Assembly: GCF_014195585.1 (NCBI RefSeq)
Contig: NZ_JACICA010000007.1
Coordinates: forward strand, 62,001 to 126,000
Source of the DNA: Alloprevotella rava
GTDB lineage: Bacteria; Bacteroidota; Bacteroidia; Bacteroidales; Bacteroidaceae
DNA: 64,000 nt
Direction: 5' to 3'
The position numbers and the translations under genes are program-made. Shown here piece after piece: positions 19,915 to 28,328 of the stretch. The notes under the pieces are model-generated. The model worked only from the letters and a program-made list of their open reading frames with translations, had not been told where the DNA came from and did no database searches. Every line of letters begins with the position of its first letter. Position 1 is the first letter of the stretch.

Positions 19915-19985
19915 GGTACCTTGACCGAGTGGCTAGGTAGCGGTCTGCAAAACCGTCAACAGCAGTTCGAATCTGCTAGGTACCT
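19915..19985 (+). tRNA. tRNA-Cys (anticodon GCA)
   Basis: Acceptor GGTACCT pairs with AGGTACC, the anticodon loop TCTGCAAAA gives GCA at 19947-19949, and the T arm contains AGCAGTTCGAATCTGCT. The 3' CCA is not encoded. A terminator hairpin follows at once. Confidence 0.95.
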
Positions 19986-19990
19986 CTTCG

Positions 19991-20020
19991 AAAGGATTCA
20001 TATTTGTGAATCCTTTTTTG
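19991..20020 (+). terminator. Terminator after tRNA-Cys
   Basis: AAAGGATTCA and TGAATCCTTT form a ten-pair stem with a TATTTG loop and a T run. Confidence 0.85.
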
Positions 20021-20044
20021 TTTTAGAATATTCCTTTTTCCTTT

Positions 20045-20087
20045 CCTTATTGTATGTATAAATATCCTTATTTTGTTTTTCCTTATA
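20045..20087 (+). repeat. 21-base-phased CCTTATT array, copy 2
   Basis: CCTTATT at 20045 and 20066 (21 bases apart) and CCTTATA at 20081. Lies between the tRNA-Cys terminator and the 3' end of the hybrid two-component gene. Confidence 0.55.
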
Positions 20088-20141
20088 GGATCGCTCTGTT
20101 CCGTTGTTATATTTGTTAGTTATACTCATTTTGTACACTCA

Positions 20142-23024
20142 TCACGGACAATTTTCTCTGCGATATTCAGAGGGTGTAATTCCACATACGGTCTTGAAGG
20201 CGCGGACGAAATTGGAATAGTCGCTAAATCCGCACTTGATAGCGATATCGTTGAGATTTATTGAGGGATTGTTGCCTAGTAGGGTTTTAGCTCGTTTGAT
20301 TCTAAGCCGAAGAATATAAGCAGAAGGTGTGTATCCTGTTAGCATATTTATCTTTCTATAAAATTGTCGCGAACTCATACACATATTTGAAGCAATAACG
20401 GACACTTCTGTATTCTTATTGTTGCTAAGTTGCATATAAACTATACTTGAAACCTTTGTAAGGAATTGCATGTCAATGTCTTTTGTGGAGTAGTTTTCTT
20501 GCTCTTCATTCTTTTTAGGTTCAATGGACAGCTTGGCAAACTTCTCTTGCAACAATCTGCGCCCTTCAAGCAATTTTTCAACTCTTGTTTGGAGTTCATC
20601 TGCATTGAAAGGTTTACACAGATAGGCATCTGCACCAGCTTCAATGCCTTTGATGCGTTCTTCTTTACTAATCTTTGCCGTTACAACGATAATGGGGATA
20701 TGGTTGATAATTTCGTTGCTGCGTATTTGTCGGCAAACTTCAAATCCATTAAGTTCAGGAATCATCAAGTCTGTAATAATAAGATCTGGTACTAATTCTA
20801 GGGCTTTCTCCAACCCTTCTTTCCCATTTTCTGCGTAGGAAACGGCATAATCGTTGATGAAAAGAGAACCGATGTAAGCTGCGATGTCTCGATTATCTTC
20901 TATAATGAGTAAGCGACAATCGCTTTCTTCATCACAATCGTCTGTTAACTTCTCTTTCGCCTCTGGGGGAATAGGAATCGGGGGGACAATATTAAGATTT
21001 GTTGGCTGTTGGCAGCGATTGTGTATGGGTAAACTAATGTGGAACGTTGTCCCTTTTTCTATTTCACTCTCAATAGTAATCTTTCCACTTACAGCTTGTA
21101 TAATCTGTTCTACAAAAGCTAAGCCAACACCTGTTCCAATATTATGTACATCACTTTTATCTTGATAGAATGGTTCGAAAATGTGTGAAATGACTTCCTT
21201 GCTCATTCCTTTCCCTGTATCTGATATGTCAATGTATAATTGCTGATTTTCGCTTTTTACTCGAATGTTTACTTTTCCATAGGCTGGTGTAAACTTAAAG
21301 GCATTAGATAGCAAATTATTCATAACTTTTATAACATAGTCTGGGATGAAGTCCATAATAATCTCTCCAGAAGCGTGTATCTGTAAGTCAATCTTTTTGC
21401 TGTGTGCATAGTCGTGGTAACTATCAACAATCATTGTGAGTAGAGCAACGATATTTCCATTCTTCCAGTCGGGTTTACCTATCGCTGACTTAATCTTTGA
21501 TATATCCAAGAGTTGATTGATAAGTGCAAGCAAGCCTTTTCCTTGTCGCTCAATATCCTGTGCCTTCCTTTTTATCTCTTCTTTATCAACTTTTTGTAAG
21601 TCGTGACTCAAGCCAAGAATCACTGTAAGAGGTGTGCGAAATTCGTGCGTGATATTAGTAAAGAAGTTTTCACGCATTGCTGCCATTTTCTTTAGTTCTA
21701 AATGGTTGCGTCGTTGAATGCGCTGGATATAAAGGAACATAATGAGTGCCCCCATAAGAATCAGTAGAGCAAAGCTTAAAATAGCAAAGCCTGTTTTGCG
21801 TGCAGCGCGTTCTTGTTCTAAGGTGTGTTTTGCGGCATCCATCTCCCTCATCTGGCGGTTTCTTTCTATATTCAGACTAGTGTTTTGGATGCGATTTAGC
21901 TTCTCCATATTAAGTACGCGATCTTGCAATGCTGTTGCCTTTTCAAAGGAAACTAATGCAGAGCGGTAGTCTCCAGTCTGCATATAGTGTTTATAGTATA
22001 AGGTGTGTATTTCTGCCAAATGTTCAGGAGACTTGATACGCTCTGCTGTAAGCCTAGCTTGGTTAAGATATTTCATCTCTTTGGTGCTATTGCCTGTTGT
22101 ATGATAGATTCCTGCTAGTGCTATAAGCGTATTGAGTGCGTGCCATTCATCTTTTGAGGCTTTCATAAGTTGGTATGCCGTTTCATACTCCTTAGTTGCT
22201 TTTTCGTATTGTTTGGCTTTTTCATAGAGTGAACCAAAGTAAGTATGACAGAGCGATTTTCCCAAATCATTTTCTATCTCCGTATTGAGAGCCATTGATT
22301 TGAGATAGTAAACCCAAGCTGAGTCTGTTTTTCCATAGTGCTCAAAAATTGAGCCTAGATTGGCATAGTTAATGGCTTGTCCAATGGTGCTGTTTAATTG
22401 TTGTTCGCCTTTTAGAGCTAAACGGAATGTGCTATCGGCACGTTCGTAGTTTCCTAAGGTAAGATAAATGTTTCCCAATCCGTTTAGTGATACTACGTAA
22501 TTTTTTTTAGCTGTGAATGATGTATCAGAGCATTCTTTGCTAAGTATCCATGCTCGATAATGGTAATCTTGAGCCACATCAAGCACGCCAATACGCCTAT
22601 AGTCAGTTCCAATATTATTTAGGGCTTGTACCCATTCTAGTGTATCGCCAATAGCTTCTGCCTGCTCTTGTCCTTTGCTGTGTATGCGTAGTGCTTCTTC
22701 AAACCGACTTTCATCGCGTAGTTTTTTACCCCATTGTCTAAGTGCTACAATACTTCCGAGTTTATCTCCTTTCTTTTCCAGTTCTTTCTGTAATTGAGAA
22801 AGTGAGTCAATACTAGGTGCAGAGAGTATGAAACTATCTATAGACTGACGTTCTTTAGCAGTGAAAGAAGAATTTTTCTTTTCGCACGAAATAGGTATAC
22901 AGAATGATGCTATAATAGCAATCAGAAGAATTGAAGTTGATAGACGAAACTCATAACTGATAAAAGAACGATGGCTTAATCCTGAAGAATCTTTTGGGCT
23001 GTGCTTTAAATTTGGGATAGTCAT
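20142..23024 (-). CDS. Hybrid two-component system: TPR sensor, histidine kinase, receiver and AraC output in one protein
   Basis: 960-residue one-polypeptide regulator. An N-terminal hydrophobic segment (about 28-47) is followed by TPR repeats (about 85-370), a membrane helix (about 412-433) and a HisKA domain with phosphoacceptor His460 in NITHEFRTPL. A HATPase domain has N- and G-boxes (NNLLSNAFKFTP, SDTGKGM, GTGVGLAFV). The receiver has Asp752 (TDLMIP) and Lys804, and a C-terminal AraC HTH covers about 860-957. TPR sensing replaces the Y_Y_Y propeller of glycan-sensing HTCS proteins, so the signal may be intracellular or periplasmic but not obviously a glycan. It is transcribed away from the 23370 gene, which it may control. 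Confidence 0.92.
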   Translation of the reverse strand: MTIPNLKHSPKDSSGLSHRSFISYEFRLSTSILLIAIIASFCIPISCEKKNSSFTAKERQSIDSFILSAPSIDSLSQLQKELEKKGDKLGSIVALRQWGKKLRDESRFEEALRIHSKGQEQAEAIGDTLEWVQALNNIGTDYRRIGVLDVAQDYHYRAWILSKECSDTSFTAKKNYVVSLNGLGNIYLTLGNYERADSTFRLALKGEQQLNSTIGQAINYANLGSIFEHYGKTDSAWVYYLKSMALNTEIENDLGKSLCHTYFGSLYEKAKQYEKATKEYETAYQLMKASKDEWHALNTLIALAGIYHTTGNSTKEMKYLNQARLTAERIKSPEHLAEIHTLYYKHYMQTGDYRSALVSFEKATALQDRVLNMEKLNRIQNTSLNIERNRQMREMDAAKHTLEQERAARKTGFAILSFALLILMGALIMFLYIQRIQRRNHLELKKMAAMRENFFTNITHEFRTPLTVILGLSHDLQKVDKEEIKRKAQDIERQGKGLLALINQLLDISKIKSAIGKPDWKNGNIVALLTMIVDSYHDYAHSKKIDLQIHASGEIIMDFIPDYVIKVMNNLLSNAFKFTPAYGKVNIRVKSENQQLYIDISDTGKGMSKEVISHIFEPFYQDKSDVHNIGTGVGLAFVEQIIQAVSGKITIESEIEKGTTFHISLPIHNRCQQPTNLNIVPPIPIPPEAKEKLTDDCDEESDCRLLIIEDNRDIAAYIGSLFINDYAVSYAENGKEGLEKALELVPDLIITDLMIPELNGFEVCRQIRSNEIINHIPIIVVTAKISKEERIKGIEAGADAYLCKPFNADELQTRVEKLLEGRRLLQEKFAKLSIEPKKNEEQENYSTKDIDMQFLTKVSSIVYMQLSNNKNTEVSVIASNMCMSSRQFYRKINMLTGYTPSAYILRLRIKRAKTLLGNNPSINLNDIAIKCGFSDYSNFVRAFKTVCGITPSEYRRENCP

Positions 23025-23213
23025 ATAAATAATATATTGAGCTATAGTACAAGATTTATTCTTATAGGGTGGGAATGAAATCTTCTTTTACAAAAATACA
23101 TATTTTTATTACGGTTTCCAAAAAACATAATTTTTTTTATGACATAATGCTTATGTGAAAAATAAACATGTCACTACTAATTATCTGTAATACAATTCGA
23201 TAATACTTATACA

Positions 23214-23275
23214 TGTCCGATATTGACAGCTTTAAGAAAAAAAGAATGTCCGATAATGATAACTTTTTGTCCGAT
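23214..23275 (+). promoter_or_regulatory. TGTCCGAT direct repeats, candidate operator of the adjacent AraC-type regulator
   Basis: TGTCCGA(T) begins at 23214, 23247 and 23268. The last two are 21 bases apart, share TGTCCGATnATGATAA, and lie 31-66 bases upstream of a -7 element (TAATTTTG, 23306-23313). AraC-family half-sites are often 21 bases apart. Binding by the neighbouring hybrid regulator is an inference. Confidence 0.5.
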
Positions 23276-23305
23276 TATGATAAGACACCTTGCCAGAATA
23301 GCCCG

Positions 23306-23313
23306 TAATTTTG
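23306..23313 (+). promoter_or_regulatory. -7 promoter element of the 23370 gene
   Basis: TAATTTTG matches TAnnTTTG. The region at -33 lacks a good TTG, which fits an activator-dependent promoter. Confidence 0.45.
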
Positions 23314-23369
23314 CTGCAGAAGTTTAAAAAGAGAGTAGTAAAGAAAAAAATAAAATCATAATATTATAT

Positions 23370-24729
23370 ATGGAACTAAAACGATTTTTAGTATTGTCTG
23401 CAGTTCTAGCTCTTGCCTTTACAATGGCAAATCCTGCACACGCACAGTTTGGGAATCTTCTCAATAAAACTAAGAAAGCGGTCGAAAAGAAAGTAAAGAA
23501 GACAGCTAAGAGTGCCGCAGAGAAAGCTGGTGTACCTATAGAAGATTCAAGTATAAGTGGTGATGATGGGAGTGGACTTACCACACTTTATAAGAAAAAG
23601 CTAACTCCGTCATCAGAGGCACTATCTACTGATAAGTTTGCAAATGATGAGAGTGTTCCTAAAGGCTTCTCAAAATCATACAAGCAGATCCATGCGGCCT
23701 ACGAGCGTCTCGATCCTGCCTACTTTCCCTTGCAACCTTATTATAAATACCCCAGCACTTATGCTTTGGGTAGTGATCGTATGACTCTTTATCCGGAGGC
23801 CGTCTTCCTAGAGTTTATGCAAAAGTATCTGACCAATGTTGTTGGTTCGTCTACAAGAAAAGTTACAGTGGAAAGTCCTAGGCCATCAAGCTGGTGATTT
23901 TTCGGAGCTCATCTCTGCAGACGGGCAGAAACTAGGAATGCAGGAGGATGATAATCTTTTCCGCTATCCTTGGGCAGCACATTTTTTTGCAGATCCAAAT
24001 TGCAAGCAATCAGTTTGGAACCTTGGTATGCTCCTTGTCAATAATAGTCGTAACATTGGGTTAGTGCGCGACTATGCCGTGAATAAAAATGTAGGTGTAG
24101 CAATTGCAGAGAGAGATTGGATGTTTCCTTATAAAGAGGGTAGCGAAATAAGATATCGTGAAGATATGATGGTCGAAATGGCTCGTAATGTGGTTGATAT
24201 AAATATTGTTGCAGAATGTGTGCTAGAGTTTTATCAGAAAGTGGAGAGTGAGAAAGTACCTTTCAGGAAGACGCTCTTCATGCTTGCTGGCAACGAGATG
24301 TATAAGAATGTTTTGTCACAACATAAGAACTTCGATGCTAACCAGAGCAAGTTCAATCAGCAGTTGATGTATTACACTCGCTATTACAATACACCAGAAT
24401 ACAGCAAAATTATTGATGCGTCCATCGTGATGCCAGAACCGGAAACGGTAGCACTGAAGGCTGGAGCAATGGACCCGCAGTTAAACGCTCAGATTTTACG
24501 CATTATGAAGCAGAAAGATCCAAGCATTATCCGTGTGGTTGTGATTAACGATTCGTGGGCAGTACACACTCTCAAGGACCGAGTTGTGATGGTATGGGGA
24601 ATCTATAAGAATAAGCAAGGTAAACTCGAAGCTCACGATTATAGTTTCTGTCAGGACTATCAAGGTGGAGGGAAGTATGGAGCACTACGCTATAAGGGCA
24701 TTGGTGTAAGAACTGTTTATGTGAAGTGA
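23370..24729 (+). pseudogene. Secreted protein of unknown function, split by a frameshift
   Basis: Two adjoining frames appear to be one gene. The first (23370-23897) starts MELKRFLVLSAVLALAF with a signal peptide ending near AHAQ, then a Lys-rich amphipathic helix and a PYYKYPSTYALGSD segment. The second (continuing to 24729 in the +1 frame) holds a globular part ending DYQGGGKYGALRYKGIGVRTVYVK. The switch must fall between about 23836 and 23897. No stop, start signal or promoter separates them, so a one-base indel (real or sequencing error) is more likely than two genes. Combined product about 450 residues. The family is not recognised. It may belong to the regulon of the divergent hybrid regulator. 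Confidence 0.6.
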
Positions 24730-24780
24730 AAAAGTAAACTGATTTCTTGTTAATGATATAGTACTCTAAAAGATTTAGAA

Positions 24781-24852
24781 GGGACGCACGTTTCGTGCAA
24801 CCACAAAACAACTCTTTCTGATTACAGTATGATTCGTGTGTCCCATTTTTTT
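24781..24852 (+). terminator. Terminator-like inverted repeat
   Basis: GGGACGCACG (24781-24790) pairs with CGTGTGTCCC (about 24835-24844), followed by ATTTTTTT. It ends the unit starting at 23370. The remaining sequence to 25063 (about 210 bases) is AT-rich with no feature I can name. Confidence 0.6.
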
Positions 24853-25063
24853 ATGTAGTTAAAAACGTTATTAGTTAGGATTATAATACGATAATAATAG
24901 TCTTATATTCTATTAGAGTCTTTTATTTTCCTAAAAGTTTTATATGTCATTGATGAATAACAGTTATCAAATAATAATAACTTTTAACGCCCAAGTATCT
25001 CGATACGGCGTTACTTTCTCGTACATATTATAGGGAAAGGTCAATGGAGAGTAGCGAAAATAT

Positions 25064-26002
25064 ATGAAAGCAAAATTATTTCAGGAAGTGAAGGTTGCAA
25101 TAGTCCTTCTATGCTGTGTTCTACCTACTATGCTTCAGGCACAAGATATGGCTTTTGGAGGGATGGAGGTGACAAAGTCCAACTGCAATAACCTTATTAC
25201 AGCGTTTAAAGATCACTACACGCAAAAAGGTATTTGGGGAGGTGCTTTCTGCAAAGCTTCAGGAAGCGTTACTTATGATTTCTCCACGAATACGCTAACT
25301 CTTAACGAAGCCAATATTACGCTGACTGTTAATCCTAGTTCTATTGACGGAGTGGTATTCAATGTTCGTCTTGACAAATTGACGGTGAATCTTATCGGAC
25401 ACAATGTTATTAATAGCGGAACAGCTGCTTTTCATCAGTCGCGCAATGCCTCTTCTGGTAAAGATCCAGAACTAATTTTTACAGGTTCGGGTACACTGAA
25501 GATTAACAATAAAGGTACGCGTAATAGTAGATATGCAGGCATTAATCTATATACTGACGGTAAGATGGTGGTGAACTGCAAAGAACTTAATGTCTTCTCT
25601 AATTGGGGAATAGCTATAGGAGCTGTTTTTCAGTACAACTCTTATGGTCGTTCAACACTTAGTGTTGGCAATAATTCTGCGCTCATAGCAAAGGCGAAGG
25701 GCGGCTCAATTGCTCAAATCAATAATTTCTCTAAGGGAAGTAATTGCCTCTTCCATAAGCCGCAAAATGCTTACTTCGATTATCGTAAGAAAGCTATCTG
25801 TGATGCTTTAGGGCAGGTTATTACTGACGAAGTTGTGTGTGCTTCTTATAATTGGATTCCAACATCAGTTGCTTCAGTGACAACCAACATCCTTACGCAA
25901 CAAAATATCTATAGTTTGCAAGGCGTTCTGATTCCTGAAAAGTTTGAATCCCTACCTAAGGGAATCTACATTGTTAATGGAAAGAAAATAGTGAAGAATT
26001 AG
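25064..26002 (+). CDS. Secreted beta-rich protein with a type IX-like C-terminal tail
   Basis: 312 residues. A signal peptide ends near MLQAQD. The body has repeating beta-strand segments rich in Asn/Thr (LTLNEANITLTVNPSS, KLTVNLIGHNVINSG, LIFTGSGTLKINNKG, NVFSNWGIAIGA), suggestive of a right-handed beta-helix. The C-terminal tail IYSLQGVLIPEKFESLPKG ending in IVNGKKIVKN is like the short sorting/anchoring tails of Prevotella and Porphyromonas secreted proteins. This suggests cell-surface or secreted localisation through the type IX system, consistent with porE in the same window. Activity is unknown. Confidence 0.65.
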   Translation: MKAKLFQEVKVAIVLLCCVLPTMLQAQDMAFGGMEVTKSNCNNLITAFKDHYTQKGIWGGAFCKASGSVTYDFSTNTLTLNEANITLTVNPSSIDGVVFNVRLDKLTVNLIGHNVINSGTAAFHQSRNASSGKDPELIFTGSGTLKINNKGTRNSRYAGINLYTDGKMVVNCKELNVFSNWGIAIGAVFQYNSYGRSTLSVGNNSALIAKAKGGSIAQINNFSKGSNCLFHKPQNAYFDYRKKAICDALGQVITDEVVCASYNWIPTSVASVTTNILTQQNIYSLQGVLIPEKFESLPKGIYIVNGKKIVKN

Positions 26003-26063
26003 GAATCTCAAGTTAAACCATTATATATAAAACTCTATCTGTCTGGAAGAAGGCAGTGATTTT

Positions 26064-26097
26064 TATCCGCAATATCTAAAGAGGAGTTGCGGATATT
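26064..26097 (+). terminator. Terminator after the 25064 gene
   Basis: ATCCGCAA (26065-26072) pairs with TTGCGGAT (26087-26094), followed by ATTTGT. Confidence 0.55.
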
Positions 26098-26217
26098 TGT
26101 ATGTAAAACGTAGGCCTCTTCCTTTTTGATGTTCAGAAAAGCTTTTCGCGTTTGTGTTGTAAGAGCCACTGTTCTGAAAGTGGGGAGTGTAGATACAATA
26201 AGCGTGTCAGTTGATAG

Positions 26218-26266
26218 CCTTATTCTGTCAGCAGACGTCCTTATTGCATTTGAAAATACAATAAGG
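26218..26266 (+). repeat. 21-base-phased CCTTATT array, copy 3
   Basis: CCTTATT at 26218 and 26239 (21 bases apart), then an inverted unit AATAAGG at 26260-26266, again 21 bases from the previous start. Located between two convergent genes. The first unit shares CCTTATTCTGTC(A/G)GC with the array at 36774. Confidence 0.6.
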
Positions 26267-26293
26267 ATATTTACGTTTATCTATATTTTAATT

Positions 26294-26758
26294 TTACGGG
26301 AGTTTTTCGGTCTTTCGTGTAAAGACCATTTCATCTGCGATTTTTACCAGTTTTCGCCCAACTGCTTTACTGACATTGTTGCCATTCTTCGTGGAGTAAA
26401 TGTAGATGTTGTCAGCTTTGTGAGTAAAAAGAATGGTTTGGGAGTCGGAACCAATATCGTTGGTGAATCTTAGTTCGGCTTGGTTGCCTTGAATCTTATA
26501 GTCAATGAGCATCCATGTGCCATAAAGATATTGGCTGGCATCTCCTTTCAGATACCCATTCATCTTTCCAAGAAATTCATAGCCCGGAACAGAGATGGAT
26601 TCATGATAAAGGTTAATGACCAGTTGTACATGATGATGGGGAGAATAGAAGTTGCCTTTGAAAATACTATCATTGACAGCTTTTGTCGATGCCGATTGGG
26701 CAAAAAGAGCAGATGCTGTCATGTAGAACAAGAATAGGCAAAATAGTTTATTCTTCAT
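26294..26758 (-). CDS. Secreted protein of unknown function
   Basis: 154 residues with a signal peptide (MKNKLFCLFLFYMTASALFAQS). The mature part is a small beta-rich domain: HVQLVINLYHESISVPGYEFLG, a middle GYLKGDASQYLYGTWMLIDYKI and a C-terminal basic tail. No family recognised. It overlaps the FHA gene by 11 bases and follows it on the same strand, so they are probably co-transcribed. Confidence 0.7.
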   Translation of the reverse strand: MKNKLFCLFLFYMTASALFAQSASTKAVNDSIFKGNFYSPHHHVQLVINLYHESISVPGYEFLGKMNGYLKGDASQYLYGTWMLIDYKIQGNQAELRFTNDIGSDSQTILFTHKADNIYIYSTKNGNNVSKAVGRKLVKIADEMVFTRKTEKLP

Positions 26759-27254
26759 CGTCGGTGTGAAGTTTCAGAATGATAGTTGCAGCTCCAATAT
26801 TGATGATACTGCCATTTTCAATGAAGGCTCTCTCGCGATCATTCAGAAGTTCGCCTTGCAAAAAAGTACCTGTGCCTGATGGTGCATCGCGAAGAGTAAT
26901 GGTTGTCCGTCCGTTTTTGAGAGGCTTTACATTCACAATGCAATGGGTTGTGTCGATGCTAGGGTCTACAGTTTTGAATGCAGCATTGGCGTTTGTTCCT
27001 TTCACAAAGCGGCCTATAATATTGTCGCCCTCGTAGAGAGGAATATCTGTTTTGAGTTGAAAATCGTTTTCAAGGACTGTAAGCATACCAAAAGTGGGAC
27101 ATTCTTCTTCTTTATCTGCATTCGCTCGTGGGATGCGAATCTTGAATTGTTTCTGACATTCGGGACAGCCGAATACAAGTATGCGTCCGGGTTCGTAGAT
27201 TTTGTCGTCAAACGATATGGCAGTGTCACATTTAGGACAGCGTATGCGTTTCAT
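26748..27254 (-). CDS. Zinc-ribbon plus FHA domain protein
   Basis: 168 residues. The N-terminus has a zinc ribbon IRCPKCDTAISFDD with a second pair CPECQ, resembling the zinc_ribbon/MJ0042-type fold. Residues about 75-165 form an FHA domain: IIGRFVKG (Gly-Arg of the phosphothreonine site), STHC-like TTHCIVNV in place of SRxH, DAPSGTGTFLQGELL and NGSIINIGAATIILKL. FHA domains bind phosphothreonine peptides. No Ser/Thr kinase is visible nearby. The substitution of the usual SRxH by TTHC may weaken phospho-binding. Confidence 0.8.
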   Translation of the reverse strand: MKRIRCPKCDTAISFDDKIYEPGRILVFGCPECQKQFKIRIPRANADKEEECPTFGMLTVLENDFQLKTDIPLYEGDNIIGRFVKGTNANAAFKTVDPSIDTTHCIVNVKPLKNGRTTITLRDAPSGTGTFLQGELLNDRERAFIENGSIINIGAATIILKLHTDDEE

Positions 27255-27272
27255 AAAAATAAAAAAGTTGAA

Positions 27273-28274
27273 CTACTTGAAATGCATTATCCAAGGATCA
27301 CTAATAGCTGGATTGTTACGCAATGTGTTGAGTTGCTGATAGGCTTCACTTTCGGTTTTATAATGACCATAAATCACGCGAGTGGTCTTTCCTGTATGTA
27401 TCTCAGCTTCTTTTAATCCTTGGCTATGGAGGGATTTTACATAGGTCTCTGCATTTTTGCTAGATACTCTTGATGCCAAAACAATGGTATAAGGTTTTGT
27501 TTCTTCAAGCGTAGTGGTGGCTGCAGTATCAGCTTGTTCTTTTTGCATTTCTTGTTGCTTTTGCTGAAGAGTCTTTGGTTGGGGCACTTCTTCAGCAGCT
27601 ACTTGCTTATGAGCAGGTGTTGAGAAAATGAGTTCGCTTTGCAGAATTGTAGCCTTTTGATTACTAGAATCGGCAGTGCCAATAGGCGCCGCCCACACAA
27701 AGTAGAAAACTACGGCTATCATTACAGCAGCAATGTAGTTTACAAACTCTCGGTTGATCGTAATTGTATAGTCTTCTTTTTTCTTTCTTTTTTTTGCAGA
27801 AGGATTGGGGAGGGGGAGCGTTTCTTCTTTTGTTGGTGATACCTCTTGAGGGATATTGAGGCGTTCTAATACATAAGAGTCCAACCCATACAAGTAAGGC
27901 GACATTATTCCTGCAGGAATAGGCTCGAAGTCATAGTGACCATCGAGGTTGTGAAGAAGTTTTCCAATGTTCCCTATTTCAGCTGTCCCTGTTTCTTGAA
28001 GTTTATGCTTGAGGATATTTACCTCTTTCTCTATGTTCTTCTGAGCTTGCTGATAAGTGAGGTGGTATGTCTGCATATATGACTGAATGAGCAAGCCGTC
28101 GTTCATTGTTAGGCGCGGATTGAAACCTACGCTTCGAAGAGGCGGTAAAAACAATTGTTCATCGGCAACAAGACGTGCGGGGACATATTGCGCGATAAGG
28201 CCCCCAAGGCTGGGGATAATGACACAGTTATGCTCCAACAATAAGTTGCCGATATGTTTCGATAATTCAGTCAT
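27273..28274 (-). CDS. HU-like plus SPOR-domain membrane protein
   Basis: 333 residues. The N-terminal 1-140 (LSKHIGNLLLEHNCVIIPSLGG onward) matches the bacterial CCDC81-type HU-like domains. A basic linker KKRKKK precedes one membrane helix (about 177-195). After a Gln-rich stretch comes a C-terminal SPOR-like domain (about 255-333, YTIVLASRVSSKNAETYVKSL). SPOR domains bind denuded septal peptidoglycan, so a division-related inner-membrane protein with a cytoplasmic HU-like part is the best guess. Confidence 0.75.
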   Translation of the reverse strand: MTELSKHIGNLLLEHNCVIIPSLGGLIAQYVPARLVADEQLFLPPLRSVGFNPRLTMNDGLLIQSYMQTYHLTYQQAQKNIEKEVNILKHKLQETGTAEIGNIGKLLHNLDGHYDFEPIPAGIMSPYLYGLDSYVLERLNIPQEVSPTKEETLPLPNPSAKKRKKKEDYTITINREFVNYIAAVMIAVVFYFVWAAPIGTADSSNQKATILQSELIFSTPAHKQVAAEEVPQPKTLQQKQQEMQKEQADTAATTTLEETKPYTIVLASRVSSKNAETYVKSLHSQGLKEAEIHTGKTTRVIYGHYKTESEAYQQLNTLRNNPAISDPWIMHFK

Positions 28275-28328
28275 TGTGGCAAAGTTACAGAATTTCTTTC
28301 TTCTTTTATACGAATAGAATAATAAATC

